In this document: positions 12,001 through 23,667 of the stretch, piece by piece
Position numbering within the stretch: the first letter of the stretch is position 1
How the letters are laid out: every line of letters begins with the position of its first letter
Origin: Siphonodentalium dalli
Lineage: Eukaryota > Mollusca > Scaphopoda > Gadilida > Siphonodentaliidae
DNA length: 64,000 nucleotides
Direction of reading: 5' to 3'
NCBI GenBank assembly: GCA_032622095.1
Contig: CP136063.1
Span: 94,469,980 to 94,533,979, forward strand
Translations under genes and position numbers: made by a program
The notes under the pieces: model-generated
Told to the model about the DNA's origin: nothing
The model's input: the letters and a program-made list of their open reading frames with translations, nothing else
The model's database searches: none

Positions 12001-15000
12001 TGTTTGTTCTTGAGTTTATGATACCATTGAAGTTTGGATGTCGACCATTAGGTTTCAAAAAGCCTACAAAGATATGTTTTCCATTCTGAAGTTATCTTGC
12101 TCTATTCATATGAGAGAAATGGATTTTAACTTGATATTGCAGACATTGTTTATCCGATCTCAATAAAATTGGTTGTTTAGAGACAGCTTATGATGAATGG
12201 TTTAAATAAATGCTTCATATTTCCTGTTATAAAATGATGTTTTGGAAAGCTAAGAATTATTTTGTCCCCCGAAAAATTAATTTTCAGGGGACAAAAGAAA
12301 TGGGCTCTGTCTGTCCGTCTGTCTGTGCGTACGTTCGTCCATCTGTCACACTTTTGAGTACCTTCATGGTGTAATCAACTCCTCCTACAGTTTTCATCCT
12401 AGAGATTTGAAACTTCAGAATATTGTTGCCCATATATTGAAGATGTGCAACATGTAAATAGATGACGGAAAAATTATTTTTTGACAAAGTTATTAACCCT
12501 TTTCGATGTAGAAAATTTCGACATTTTTTATAATTTTCTGTATGAGGGTACCTTCGTGGTGTAATCAACTCCTCCTACAGTTTTTATCGTAGATATTTGA
12601 AAATTTAAACATTTTTTAAAATTTCTTTAACAAAGCGGCATCGACTTGCCACGTTTTCGGGGGACACTGTGGTCGGCTGACTTTGGATTCTTAATGTGTC
12701 TCTAAATCATCAAAAATGACAAAAGTAAACAGGTAGAAAATCCTCTATCTAACTTAATGGCATCTTTCAAGCTGAATGTTGTAGTATGAAAACAAATATT
12801 TCATACACTAGAATCAAATCGAAGAGTAATATTTCTTAAAAATTAGCCTGGAACTTTTATTGAATTATAGATATGGAAAGACTATCACAGTGCCAAAGAT
12901 TGTGTTTATGGAGTTATTAAGGTAAGGTCATCTCTTTTGCCATTCTAGACATACTGGAGTATTTCTTTTGAGGAAAGAATAACATGATTCTTCATTGAAA
13001 TAAAATAATTGACATTGAAGATTTAACTTTTATTTAGTACAATTTTCATCAGCATGCTCATGAGTTCATCACATGACACAACTCTTAAAAGATACCTTTA
13101 AGACAGTGTATAAAGCGAGTAGAATTTAAGACTCTGCCTATACGTCATCATTTTTTTTTTCTGTGAGAACAGGAAAATGACACTTTTCTGTTTGTTCAAC
13201 AGCACTCCATACAACAAATTCTTTGTTGAACATCAAAGTCGGGGACTGCTTAGTTATTGACCAGTCAGATATGAGCTTGCTGAAGTGAATTAAAATATAA
13301 TGAAAAAACCTTCAATTTTATAGAAAGACGATTTTGATATTCTGAAAGGAAAATCCAGAAAACACAAGTCGGTGAGTTGGCTTTATTGAAAGATTAATCT
13401 ACAGTAATGCCCAAAATAATCAACTCCTTAACCACAGCAGAATTACTGTTAATTTTTCAGGATTTAGTCGCAAATATGGCTTGTTGCCATTCATCGGAAA
13501 TGTATTCTGTCTGTACAATGCAATCAGAACTATGAACTCATGATTGACTTTTGCAGGAAATATGTGGGACTTATGGGTTAATATCGGCATTTCAAGTCCC
13601 ATATTATGGACATGGCAGCATTAAAGATATTTCTTTTGGACCCCAATTACAGCAACATAATTTTATAAAACCTGATTTCATGACAAGAAATATCTTTTTT
13701 TGTGAATAAATACAGATAAACTGAAGATTGTGTATATTGTTTGTCTATAAAGGCATAATAAAGTGGTTTATTTCTGATGTAGCAGAGCGTAGTTCATCGG
13801 GAAATACGTGGTGAGGTATAATAATTGTGTAGATTCCTTGTATGAATGGATTTTGGAAGGTGTTTATATAGAATTTTATACAGTAAATTTCTCTGGTTAT
13901 GATCTGTTTATTGGCTTCAGCATTATAAATAATATGCCTTTCACAGGTTGAGATATACTCGATTTTCTACGGCTACACCACAAACACCATCGCCAAAAAA
14001 CAAATTAGCTCTGTTGTAACTACAATAAACACTGTAGCAATGAATATATATGCTGCTGTGTCCAAATACATGCCAGGATGATTGTACGGTGTGATTGTTA
14101 TATTCATTCAATCTCAAGACTCATCATATCTCAATCAATTGTGTTGTATTTTATTTAATGAGCAAAAAATTAATTGCATGTTATTACTCTTAGGTGCCTA
14201 ATAATCGTGATGGCCTAATAATTGTGATGGGTGAGGATTTAGGCTGAAATTAATAATGGTGATGTAGATTTCCATCTATATCTCAATGTCAAAAAATAGT
14301 GATCATTGGGAATATTCTCCAAAATTAATAATCGTGCTGGCACTATTTATTATTCGGCACCTGAGATTATAAATAAATTCAATTGAATTCATTTCAGTTT
14401 CTCTACCCTCTCCCAAGAGAGAATGGTTATGAGTTCATGCTGTCACAGTTCACAGGAAATGAGGTTCATTTTACACCTCTCATCATGTATCAGGTAAGAA
14501 AGTGCTTATTCTTGCAACCCCGGACAATGTTAGTTTTTCTCTCGCAAGATAATGCACAAACTGGAAGAAAATACTGTTTAAGACAGCAAATCACTCCAGC
14601 CAAATCTTACATTCAATTCAAACTTGTCCCTAAGTTGGCTCACTAATATATCACCCTGGCTAACAACTCAGAACTTTCATCACATCTGATTATTTAAGTG
14701 AATCTTTATGAAAATCACAAAACATGAATGCTGATTACTGATGCCACCTTCACTGTGAAGATATCAAAATGTGGGCAATATCAATACTACAGGTACTACA
14801 GTAATGCCCTAATTAGTCGACTGTGGTTATGGAGTCGATTAATTCGGGCATTACTGTATGAAATTATCCTTCTTTGAAAATTTAGTTTGTTAGCAGTGTT
14901 CACGCTATGCCAAAAAATCTGTTGGCCAATTTTTTTACCAATTCTGATTTGTTTTTGGACAAATTAAATAAATTGCAGTCAAATAAATCCTCATTTTCTG

Positions 15001-18000
15001 GTCTCACAATAATTAATGAATATTTTTGTTTTATTTAACATCTAACATTCTGCATAATTATGTCCGTACCTTCAAATACCGAGTCTTGACTTCTTTAATC
15101 CATCCCACCATTGTTACCTGACAATATACCACTACCCATCAACTACCATTTAGCCTTATGACAGACAAAGGATTCATTCGTGTTAATCCTCATTTCTGTT
15201 TTATTCCATTTGGTGGCCCTTTGTTTGAAAGTGTGCGCCATGATAATCTTTTGTCACCCATTAAGCTGTATCACCTGATCAATTAGCAGATAATCTTACT
15301 ATAAATTTGATTCTCATTTCGCTCCCATTACAAATGTGGGGTGAAGGAAAAGATCACTCGATCTTTTCGACCATCCCGGGTGCTTCACGCCCAACTACTC
15401 TCTTTATTCCTATTACAAAATCAGTTTGGATTTTAGAATTAGATTTCCGATTTTGGGGTAAAAAACACTTTAGCCAAATGTAATTTTATTTGGCCATTTT
15501 TGAAAAAATTTGGCCATTGGCCAATTTGTCCTATGACAAATTGAACCCTGATTGTCTGTTGATTTCATAGACAAGAACTTGTGATAACATGATTGTAACA
15601 TTCTTTTTTCTTCAGAGAATGCAAGGCAGTGCTGAGCCTTGTTTGAGTATAACACAATACACAGACCTCAAAGACAGCAAAGGTGAGACCTCAGCCATGA
15701 ACACTGATGAAATGGATGTAAAGATATTAGTTCCTTTCAAAGTTTTCACTGCAATTTAAAGTGATTTTCTAACTGCACCATGTTGTTTAGCTGACATTTA
15801 GATGTTGGAGATATTGTAATACTCTTGGGTAGTAACTTATAATGTTAACCCTTTCAGTGCCAAGTCCGATTTTTGTATCAACCCATATTTCCTTGATCAT
15901 TTTTCAAATTTATTGATTATAATAATGTGATACATTGACGGAAAGAGCTCTTATTATAATCAATAAATTTGAAAAATGATCAAGGAAATATGTGTTGATA
16001 CAAAAATCAGACTTGGCACTGAAAGGGTTAAAGACATCTACTGGTTAGATTTTAACTACCTGAAAACAAATTATAGCACACATCCCTGCACATCCAGCTA
16101 TAAATTATTGCCGCCTGAAAAAGAAAATTTTGGGGACAAAAGAAATTAGGGGTGTCTGTCCGTTTGTCCGTCTGGATGATAACTTGAATAATAATCAACA
16201 GAATTTGATGAATGTGGCCTTCATATGAGAAAGTTTTGACAAAGTTCTAATTTGGATCTGGTCCAACCATTTCTGGCAGAGTTATGCCCCTTTTCAACTA
16301 AGAATTGCTGATTATATTGTTGTCAGGATGATAACTCAAGTTATGATTATCCGATAGATTTAATTTAGAAGGTGGATTAATCACATGAAGCTATAGTTCA
16401 AGTTCGAATTTGGGTTCGGTCCAAAAAATTTCTGATGGAGATGTTCCCCTTTTTCGATTTGCCGATTATTATTCTGGTATCTAAGCAAATATGCTAACAA
16501 CATAGACAGTTGGAAGCAAACTTTGATTCAATGATTGTTTCCAAAATAAAATTTTTTTGGAAACAATCATTGAATCAAACCACTGGTCAAATAATTTGAA
16601 TAAAGCTACCCCTATTCAGGGGATGTGTGACTAGCAGCCTTTTATTTACAAATGTAATATCTGACAGCATAACTTGTGAGAATGGAATATTTAGCAGCAC
16701 TGTGAAGTGGGCTATTATTAGTTAAACATGTGGAAATGGAAAACAGTACAGTATAACTTGAGAATAATTAGGAGATAAACACCCTTTGTGGAGTTATATT
16801 CGGGGAATCGAGCATGAAAACAGTTTGTGAACAAGCCAAGCCGGCTTCTCTGCGAGTTCACAAATTCATATTTAATAGCTAAATACACTTAAGTGAGATA
16901 TCCCTTTTTCTTTGATAAAATCTCTGGGAACAACGGTATCGATAGTAAATAATGTTCCATTTGACTTTATTATGTGACTCATGGAAGCGTGGTGACATAT
17001 TTTATTCATTAATTCAATGACACAATGTTTCACTCCAAATTGGTACTCCGATCAGCAGCCGATGCTGGTGAATCGAAAACTAAAGTGATCATATCTAAAG
17101 CCTATCAGAATGTGTGTTTCAGCGACAAATATTCAACTTGAATTTACAATTATCACAGGACCCAACATCTCATATATACATTTATCAGTATTCTCAGCAT
17201 CTAACATAATTTTATAAATCATTTTCAGGAATAGTTCTCTTCAACGGAACATATGATACCAAACTGCTGGTAAGTATTATTGTACCTTCTAGATAAGGCA
17301 GTGCAATTCAGAATCTTTTGTCTGATTCGATTCGAAATAGCTTGTCATGATTTTAACTTTATCAAATCTTTTCCATCCATTTCTATAGACTACTGAGTAC
17401 ATACCACACTGCTATTGTGCTTAGAAATTTTGTGATACTAATGAACACGCTATCTATAGACTGCCCAATCTATATAAGAATGACCTACACCAATAGGGCT
17501 CTGGTATTCCAGGATTTGTATGTCACAAGGAAATTACATACAAACTCATTCAGCGAAAACCTCGTCAATCTTCGTTCTGCATACTGTCATTGGTCAAGGA
17601 GTTCAGAATGATTCAATTTAAATCACATATTTCTCTATTCACTGCACAAAGTTTGACAACTATGACAGTTTGGAAGCACATTATAAAGAGTTAACCCTAT
17701 CCACCACTCATTGCATTCAATGATTCACATCCATCAGTATTTTTAACGAAAATGAGCTGCATACTATAGTTAACTGTATTTCTTGTTATAACTTTGCATT
17801 ATTGTAAATAGTCTATTGCGCAGAAGACAGATTAATATGGTAATAATAATAGGAATTACAATTTTACAAAATCCATTGATGATTACTTATTATGCGTTTT
17901 CTATTCATTATGGTTACCGATTTAAATGTTTCGAGAACTGTCGTGGTCCATCTCTTCAGACTTGAAACACACGAGACAAAGGTTCAATTTGAGATTTGGT

Positions 18001-21000
18001 TCGTTTTCATATCTTTTGGCCGATTCAATTCAATTTGAGATTTGATTCAATATGTAAACCCCCGAGTTGCAGGGCCCTACTTCTCGAGTTATGTGTTTAA
18101 TTTGTGGCCTTTATCATGTATTATCTGACATGTTGAACACTAACTTTCATATGATATGGCTATAGTCATAGTAATCTTGTATTGACATCATGCAACATTA
18201 TTCACATGTTTATCAAATCCAGTCGTAAGTCGGGATTTGTTTACCCTGTGCCAATGCATTCTCTTATATATGCGAGTCGACCATAGGTCGCCTCGCATAT
18301 ATAAGAGAATGCATTGGCCTAACAAATTTTTACAATTTTAATAATTTTTCTTGTATTCTTTAACAATTTTATAATTTCACCCATACAGAGCCCCAGACAA
18401 ACATGAGCAGACGACACTCTTCTATATGCTTCTATATATGTGTGGGGCTCCCTGCAGGGTAATGGATGTTTTTTATTTTATGTCCTAAAAATTGTTAGAA
18501 ACATTTATTTAAAAAACATGATAAAAAATTGTTAAGCTAATGCATTCTCTTATATATGCGAGGCGACCTATGGTCGACTCGCATATATAAGAGAATGCAT
18601 TGGCACAGGGTAAAAAATCCCGACTTCCGACTGGATTTGATATGGCGGGTCACAATTAATATAGAAAATTATTGTCAAGAAGCTACTGTATTTCATGCAT
18701 AAGAGAATTCATCATTGTAAATATATGTGTTGATTTTTTTTATACCCCCCCCCCCGCAACGAAGTTAGGGTGGGGTATACTGGAGTCAGCTTGTCCGTCG
18801 TCCGTCGTCTGTCGTCCGTCCGTGGACACAAATTTGTCCGGAGTTTTTCTCAGTCGTTTTTCGATTATGATGTCTGTCGGACTTTTTTTGGTGGAGTTAT
18901 CCCCCATTTTTCGCAACATGTAAATTTTGTCCAAGCTTTTATTCCTACATTTTTCAGTCAATTTTTTAAAAACGTGGCACAGATATTTAGTACCGTGGGA
19001 ACTTGTGCACCTGCGATTATGACGTCTGTCCGACATTTTTTGGTGGAGTTATCCCCCCTTTTCTACTTAGAAACTTTTTTTGCAACATGCATAATTTTGT
19101 CCGAGCTTTTATTCCTACATTTTTCAGTCAATGTTTTTTAATCTTGGCACTGATATTTAGTACCATGGGAACCTGTGCACCTGCGATTATGACGTCTGTC
19201 CGACATTTTTTGTGTGGAGTTATTCCCCTTTTTCGACTTAGAATTTTTTTCGCAACATACATAATTTTGTCCAAGCTTTTATTCCTACATTTTTCGGTCA
19301 ATAGGTTTAAGATTAGGGTTATGGTTGTACATCTGCAATGGGAACTGTTATTTTATTATTTTAACTAAATGTTTACTGACATGTGAAACATCTTAGTATT
19401 TTAAAAACAGGGGGGGTATCCGTAGTCCCATTGGGACAGTCACACCTCTAGTTCATTCTCACTTCTAATACTTAAAGATACATAATCCGAATTAATGCTC
19501 CTAAATTACTATTTCTTTGGCTTCAGAGGAACCCACACATCAAAGCTCAAGAGTTATCAGATATCGGTTTTTATACCCCCCGCAACGAAGTTAGGGGGGG
19601 GTATACTGGAGTCAGCTTGTCCGTCCGTCCGTCGGCGTCGTCCGTCCGTGGACACAAATTTGTCCTGAGTTTTTCTCAGTCGTTTTTTGATCAATTTCCG
19701 TGAAACTTGGCACAGACATCAACCACCATGGGAACTTGTGCACCTGCGATTATGACGTCTGTTGGACTTTTTTTAGTGGAGTTATCCCCCCTTTTTCGAC
19801 TTAGAAAATTTTCACAACATGTATACTTTTGTCCGAGCTTTTATTCCTACATTTTTCAGTCAATTTTTTTAAAACGTGGCACAGATATTTAGTACCATGG
19901 GAACTTGTGCACTTGCGATTATGACGTCTGTCCGACATTTTTTGGTGGAGTTATCCCCCTTTTTTTATTTAGAAACTTTTTTTGCAACATTCATAATTTT
20001 GTCCGAGCTTTTATTCCTACATTTTTCAGTCAATGTTTTTTAATCTTGGCACTGATATTTAGTACCATGGGAACCTGTGCACCTGCGATTATGACGTCTG
20101 TCCGACATTTTTTGTGTGGAGTTATTCCCCTTTTACAACTTTTTTCGCAACATACATAATTTTGTCCAAGCTTTTATTCCTACATTTTTCGGTCAATAGG
20201 TTTAAGATTAGGGTTATGGTTGTACACCTGCAATGGGAACTGTTATTTTATTATTTTAACTAAATGTTTACTGACATGTGAAACATCTTAGTATTTTTAA
20301 AACAGGGGGGTATCCGTAGTCCCATTGGGACAGTCACACCTCTAGTTGAAATCTGTTATTTTTCATCACCTGGAATATTTGGCATCCTAGCAAATATTCG
20401 ACGAGCTGATGGACATACTTTTGATACCAAATTGCTTTGAACAAAGTGTTGATATATAACACGTTTTGGAAAAATTTATTCTAGAGTTGACAGTTGTTAG
20501 CATTATTTTTTGGTTATTAATCGATTCTGATAACTAAAGAGTCTTTTGAAGAAATGTTGATGTTGTTGTTGTTAGAATATGATGATACAGGGATGATCGA
20601 AATTGATTGTGTACCTTTGAGGTCTGTTTTTCTTCCTTTAACAGTCTCACTAAATCTTGTCTTCCACTTCTTACTTTACCACTATGTACATTCTGTTCTG
20701 TTCTGATTGAGATGGCTCTATATATTAGTATTTAATTCTTGTTGCCAAATCATCTCCTCTCTTCAATTTGTCTACATACATATTGGTTTCATGTTTCATA
20801 AATATTTCTTTGGAAAGAATTAAATATTGTTCAAAGTATGTTAGAACTTCAGGTTATAGTACACCAATTATTAAAAATTATCCCCCTTGGTGTGCTGTCA
20901 CCCACACTCAAGTCAGCATAAAATCACATCTGGCAGCTGAATGGTTGATTATGATTGGGATAAAATAAATGCAAAAACAAGAAAAAATCAAAGCCACCAT

Positions 21001-22022
21001 GGAAATATTATACCTAGATGATTATTGATACAGAGTGGGTGAAATAATTAACCTGGCATTTAATGGGGGTATGTTTGAAAATTTGGTGATGAATTTTTCT
21101 GCGAAATTAGGGCAGTATCAAAAGCGGTAAATTTAAAGGTGGAAAACCAACACGTACCTATTAATTTTTTTGGGTCAAATTGGGTCCGAGGAGCCATTCT
21201 TCAAAATTGACTAGGTTAGAAAGTTCCTGAATTCACAAGGAATCGAGCATAGCCCCGGACGTTAACACTGTCGCCTATGGAGAATAATTGGTTTCCTGTA
21301 ACCTTCATGTCATGGAATCTGAATTTGGCTATTGTTGCCACCATTACTTAATTTTTGTTGGGTGACATCATTTTTATTAGTGACTTCCAAATTAAATTTG
21401 AGTTTCATTGACACTTTTAGCATATTTCATATTCTATATAAACCAGATTTTTATATTCCCATTGCAATAGAGCAAAGTAATGCCTATTTATTTGGTACAT
21501 TCTCTCAGGAAGATGCAATCCAAGCTGCATATGCGTGCGCATCAGGATTAGTACTCTTTTAACACATGGGTGGTGTGAAGCAGTCACAGTATGAGCGAAG
21601 TTGCTCAAGGGTCACAACTTGGCTCAAGATTTGAACAGCATACAATCTGACAATTGTACATCACTCAATCTGACCTGGCCACTGTTGTGTGAAACTCACA
21701 ATAGTCCACCGGCGGGCAGCAAACTTGTCTTGATGTGTTGACAGCGAAGACAAGTTCGACACGCTAACCACCAGACCACGGTGCTGAAGAAATGGTTGAG
21801 CCAGATTGTTAAATAGTAGACTTGTATTGAAATACTTCTTCTCTTTATTTGCAGACGAAGATTGAGGCTCTGAATCTGATAAAGCAGATGTTGATGTACT
21901 TTGGTCAATTTGCAATGGAGAGGTTTGAGCTTGTCAAAAAGTTCAACAAAAATCCCGAAAATTTTGACTACAAAGAATTGATTGAAAACTACCAAAACAT
22001 GAAACCATTTGTTGAGTCTTGA
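8798..22022 (+). CDS. ATPAF1: ATP synthase mitochondrial F1 complex assembly factor 1 (nine coding exons)
   Basis: Homologue of yeast Atp11p (ATP11 family). From family knowledge it is a matrix chaperone that binds free F1 beta subunits before they join alpha in the ATP synthase F1 hexamer. Nine exons (8798-9069, 11138-11288, 11717-11779, 12871-12921, 13324-13371, 14398-14493, 15616-15682, 17229-17269, 21855-22022) join in phase to 318 residues, near the usual ~320-330. Family landmarks seen: [11 protein letters not shown] near residue 75, [16 protein letters not shown] at 163-178, [10 protein letters not shown] at 199-208, GNEVHF at 215-220, KGIVL at 249-253. The first ~60 residues lack a dense acidic run and carry scattered Arg/Lys, consistent with a mitochondrial presequence. 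Residues ~125-139 form a Ser/Glu/Asp-rich linker unlike the vertebrate sequence. The start at 8798 is the first ATG after an AG at 8784 that could end a 5' UTR intron; a start at 8945 is also possible. A polyadenylation signal is at 22067. Confidence 0.93.
9099..9356. mobile_element. TTAA-flanked hairpin MITE, piggyBac-like, copy 1
   Basis: Bounded by TTAACCCTTTCA (9099) and GGGTTAA (ending 9356). Inside are two hairpins built on TGCCA..GCATTCTCTTATATAT arms. TTAA targets and ends beginning CCCT are typical of piggyBac elements; the length and lack of coding sequence make this a non-autonomous copy. It sits 30 bp inside ATPAF1 intron 1. Confidence 0.65.
9638..10069. mobile_element. Double-hairpin MITE, 'GAATGAGGTCCCCAG' family, copy 1
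   Basis: Outer ends ACAAGTCTGG...TGTCTGACA and TGTCAGACACAC...AGACTTGT are inverted. Each end holds a ~110-bp hairpin whose arms start GAATGAGGTCCCCAG and end GGGACCTCATTC, separated by ~170 bp of unrelated core. Other copies: 47975-48385, 51268-51680, 57188-57540, and a core-less single hairpin at 60371-60508. Confidence 0.75.
10070..11137. other. ATPAF1 intron 1 remainder
   Basis: AT-rich intron sequence. I see no coding segment, RNA gene or repeat boundary that I can support. Confidence 0.5.
11138..11288 (+). CDS. ATPAF1: ATPAF1 exon 2
   Basis: The acceptor AATTTCAG precedes AGCCAATCC and completes a Gln codon. It encodes [16 protein letters not shown], a helical stretch followed by a Ser/Glu/Asp-rich linker with [12 protein letters not shown] chose the donor AAG|GTCACT; a GTAAAG six bases earlier (after CAC) would also keep the frame and drop two residues. 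Confidence 0.85.
11717..11779 (+). CDS. ATPAF1: ATPAF1 exon 3
   Basis: Exactly 21 codons in phase 0, between TTTTACAG and AAG|GTAATT. It encodes [20 protein letters not shown], the conserved segment preceding the IWxxY motif in ATP11 proteins. Confidence 0.92.
12264..12666. repeat. 'GTCCCCCGAAAA' dispersed repeat
   Basis: Begins GTCCCCCGAAAA, soon folds back through TTTTCAGGGGACAAAAG, runs into a CTGTCTGTCC-rich stretch and ends TTTTCGGGGGACA. Related pieces are at 16107-16460, 38475-38500 and 40255-40295. It lies in ATPAF1 intron 3. Confidence 0.6.
12871..12921 (+). CDS. ATPAF1: ATPAF1 exon 4
   Basis: Seventeen codons between GAATTATAG and AAG|GTAAGG. It encodes [17 protein letters not shown], the most recognisable motif of the family. 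Too short for length-filtered ORF searches. Confidence 0.93.
13324..13371 (+). CDS. ATPAF1: ATPAF1 exon 5
   Basis: Sixteen codons between TTTTATAG and TCG|GTGAGT, encoding [16 protein letters not shown]. It is needed to keep the frame and fills the position between the IWxxY and PLPRxxGYEF motifs. Confidence 0.9.
13400..13502. mobile_element. Half-copy of the 'ACAGTAATGCCC' palindromic MITE
   Basis: Matches one arm of the full palindrome at 58228-58446: ACAGTAATGCCC, then CTCCTTAACCACAGCAGAAT and CAAATATGGCTTGTTGCCAT. The second arm is absent. It starts 28 bp downstream of ATPAF1 exon 5. Confidence 0.65.
14192..14362. mobile_element. Small MITE with AGGTGCCTAATAAT ends
   Basis: 171 bp with inverted ends AGGTGCCTAATAAT and ATTATTCGGCACCT, and several internal TAATAATCGTG-like phrases. 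No coding capacity. It ends 35 bp before ATPAF1 exon 6, close to the branch-point zone. Confidence 0.6.
14398..14493 (+). CDS. ATPAF1: ATPAF1 exon 6
   Basis: Thirty-two codons between CATTTCAG and CAG|GTAAGA. It contains [10 protein letters not shown] and [11 protein letters not shown], corresponding to the conserved PLPRxxGYEFxxxQ and ELHFT regions. Confidence 0.94.
14797..14858. mobile_element. Minimal 'ACAGTAATGCCC' hairpin
   Basis: A 62-bp near-perfect inverted repeat: TACAGTAATGCCCTAATTAG opposite AATTCGGGCATTACTGTA. These are the ends of the 58228-58446 family with the interior missing. Confidence 0.65.
15616..15682 (+). CDS. ATPAF1: ATPAF1 exon 7
   Basis: Follows TTTTTTCTTCAG and ends AAAG|GTGAGA with one base of a split Gly codon. 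It encodes [20 protein letters not shown], the strand region before the conserved KGIVL motif. Confidence 0.92.
15845..16031. mobile_element. TTAA-flanked MITE, almost fully palindromic
   Basis: 187 bp from TTAACCCTTTCAGTGCCAAG to CTTGGCACTGAAAGGGTTAA. The arms are ~80 bp and nearly perfect, around a short centre. TTAA at both borders with CCCTTT termini fits a piggyBac-type target and end. Non-coding. Confidence 0.75.
16522..16579. repeat. Strong short hairpin
   Basis: TTTGATTCAATGATTGTTTC pairs with GAAACAATCATTGAATCAAA around an AT-rich loop, stem about 24 bp. Possibly a tiny MITE or the end of a larger repeat; no flanking duplication was identified. Confidence 0.6.
17229..17269 (+). CDS. 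ATPAF1: ATPAF1 exon 8
   Basis: A 41-base exon between ATTTTCAG and CTG|GTAAGT. With the split Gly it encodes [14 protein letters not shown], matching the family GIVL strand. Confidence 0.92.
18213..18640. mobile_element. Paired-hairpin MITE, copy 2
   Basis: The outer inverted repeat TCAAATCCAG..GTCGGGATTT runs into CCCTGTGCCAATGCATTCTC. Two hairpins (18248-18319 and 18537-18608) share TTATATATGCGAG arms and face each other around a ~215-bp core. It has the same internal architecture as 9099-9356, 42796-43196 and 54491-54736, but a different outer sequence and no TTAA border seen. Confidence 0.65.
18743..19450 (+). mobile_element. 'ataccccc/GTCCGTCC' element, copy 1
   Basis: Starts TATACCCCCC..CGCAACGAAGTTAGG, passes through a GTCCGTC-rich run, then ~140-bp internal repeats with ATTATGACGTCTGTC and GGTGGAGTTATCCCCC, and ends CCCATTGGGACAGTCACACC. 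Copies: 19573-20345, 45234-46036 and a reversed partial at 63670-63945. Open frames across the internal repeats are repeat-derived. Class unknown. Confidence 0.7.
19472..20619 (+). mobile_element. 'AAAGGTACTC' MITE interrupted by a second element
   Basis: The left end resembles CTTAAAGATACATAATCCGA and the right end ATTGTGTACCTTTGA, decayed forms of the ends at 23226-23667. The interior carries the same GGCTTCAG and CATCAAAGCTCA phrases. At 19573 it is cut by an 'ataccccc' element and resumes at about 20346, so that element inserted later. Confidence 0.6.
19573..20345 (+). mobile_element. 'ataccccc/GTCCGTCC' element, copy 2
   Basis: Same order of blocks as copy 1: TATACCCCCCGCAACGAAG, GTCCGTCC run, internal repeats, CCCATTGGGACAGTCACACC end. 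Nested inside the element at 19472-20619. Confidence 0.75.
20640..21854. other. ATPAF1 intron 8 distal part
   Basis: No gene or clear repeat boundary seen. Minus-strand open frames near 21661-21995 are antisense shadows of exon 9 and flanking sequence. Confidence 0.5.
21855..22022 (+). CDS. ATPAF1: ATPAF1 exon 9, with stop codon
   Basis: Terminal exon after TTATTTGCAG. It encodes 55 residues, a helical end containing [11 protein letters not shown] and [14 protein letters not shown], and stops with TGA at 22020-22022. Intron 8 before it is ~4.6 kb and filled with repeats. Confidence 0.94.
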   Translation, partial: TKIEALNLIKQMLMYFGQFAMERFELVKKFNKNPENFDYKELIENYQNMKPFVES

Positions 22023-22066
22023 TTGTTTTTATGGTTTGTCATATTATATTGTTATGTGATGTGAAT

Positions 22067-22072
22067 AATAAA
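22067..22072 (+). terminator. Polyadenylation signal of ATPAF1
   Basis: AATAAA lies 45 bp after the stop codon in AT-rich sequence. It is the first canonical signal after the coding end. Confidence 0.7.
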
Positions 22073-22089
22073 TTATTAAACCAGTCTAG

Positions 22090-23225
22090 TTATATTTATG
22101 TAATGTTATTGATCTGAAGGCCTATACAATCTGTTTAAATGTTTTGCTGGAATCTTGGTCACTTCTTTATTCTTCAAAGGCATTAGTTTTTTTAATATTT
22201 TTGCATAACTTTTCAAATTCATGATGAGAAAGATTTTGGTGGTTCTAAAAATATTTTCACGCTAGAAATATTTATTGTTGGGTATTGATCAATGAATAGC
22301 TTTCTTCAGACTTTTATTTAAAGGCATGTTTGACTAAGACCACAGCAATAAATCTATTAAAGGTATAGATATTAAGTGATTGGGCATATGAATTCATGCA
22401 AATAATTTCATCACAAGAAATATTTGTTAAATATTTATTGACAAAACCAGTCCCGTCAATGCTTATCCAAAAAATTCATTCTGAAATGGTACTCTGTTTT
22501 CCGACACTAAAAGCTTGAATTCAGAATTATAACAGATCACCCATTTTATTAGTTTTCTTTGTTTGTGGATAACTCCAATTAGGGTTGCTTGATTACCAGA
22601 AACCTTGTGTGCAGCTGAATATATAGGCTTAACTCGTTTGGGACCTGATTATTTTGAGAAAACATTACTCACAGACGTGATTGTTTGCAGAAATGCTTAC
22701 TTTTATATAATTTTAAAGCAATTTATGCGTTTATTCTATGTTAGGTCAGATCATTTGCCATGGCAGAATTCTCTGCGTGACAACTCATACTATATGGGTG
22801 ATAATTACGTCACGAATCACGGCATGCGACCCCCATGTTACGCCAAGAATAGGTTGCATCTTCCTGGACCCCTCACTGAGTGATCGGCCTATATTGAATA
22901 CATGATACTATGCTCAAAACATTTAGTTATAAAAGATTCATTCGTTGTTAACAAGTGCATATATCCATTTCCCGTCGTGTAGGTAATGTTTTGGGAAATG
23001 GATATACCGTCCTAAACAAGTTAAAACACAAGCTGTGTTCGAATTGGACAGTTGTCCAAGATTTTCACCAAGGTTTATGGGCCTTATTTAACTTAGAACT
23101 TTTAGTTTTCTTGGATTTTGTATGGCAACTGCAGTTTAATAATATGGTATATTTCTAAAATGAAACAAGACAACATACATAAATGTAATATGCCATATGC
23201 CTGGTGGTGCTTATTTCTGCTTGGC
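22090..23225. other. Intergenic, featureless
   Basis: AT-rich sequence downstream of ATPAF1. Short open frames (for example 22605-22883) show no recognisable motif. I see nothing supportable here. Confidence 0.5.
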
Positions 23226-23667
23226 TTAAAGGTACTCAATCCGATCAGATGCTCCTAAATTACTACTTCTTTGGCTTCGGGGGGTAAAAAATATTTGATT
23301 CGAGTCGAGTAGCCCACCCATCAAAGCTCAGGGTGATTAGATATCGATTTTTGAAGTTTGTTATTTCTCGAAATGTGTAATAAAATGTGGCCTAGAAACG
23401 CGTGGTCAAATAGAAGATCTCAGATAACATTGCAGATGAAGATGGATAACTCTAAAATCAAGTGGTTATACAGCCCAATTTTGTGATACTTAAGTGATAA
23501 TACAGCCATATTTTGTTGAACAAATTGTTGATAAATAAAAAAAATTGGGAAATTTGATACCATTTCATTGCAATAAATCGATTCTGATAACTGAAGCGTA
23601 TTTTGAAGAAATGTTGTTTTATCTTGATGATATGGGGACCATCTGATCGGATTGAGTACCTTTAAAG
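23226..23667. mobile_element. 'AAAGGTACTC' MITE, best-preserved copy
   Basis: About 440 bp with ~24-bp inverted ends TTAAAGGTACTCAATCCGAT and ATCGGATTGAGTACCTTTAA. Non-coding interior with TTTGATTCGAGTCGAG. Diverged relatives: 19472-20619, 40985-42300 and, reversed, 55325-56020. Confidence 0.75.

Noticed and set aside
18770-20159. Cys/Phe-rich frames ([13 protein letters not shown]) here and at 45387-45953
   Set aside because: They run across the internal repeats of the 'ataccccc' element, in different frames in different copies.
21661-21995. Minus-strand frames of 84 and 99 codons
   Set aside because: Antisense to ATPAF1 exon 9 and its acceptor; the sense frame is clearly the real one.
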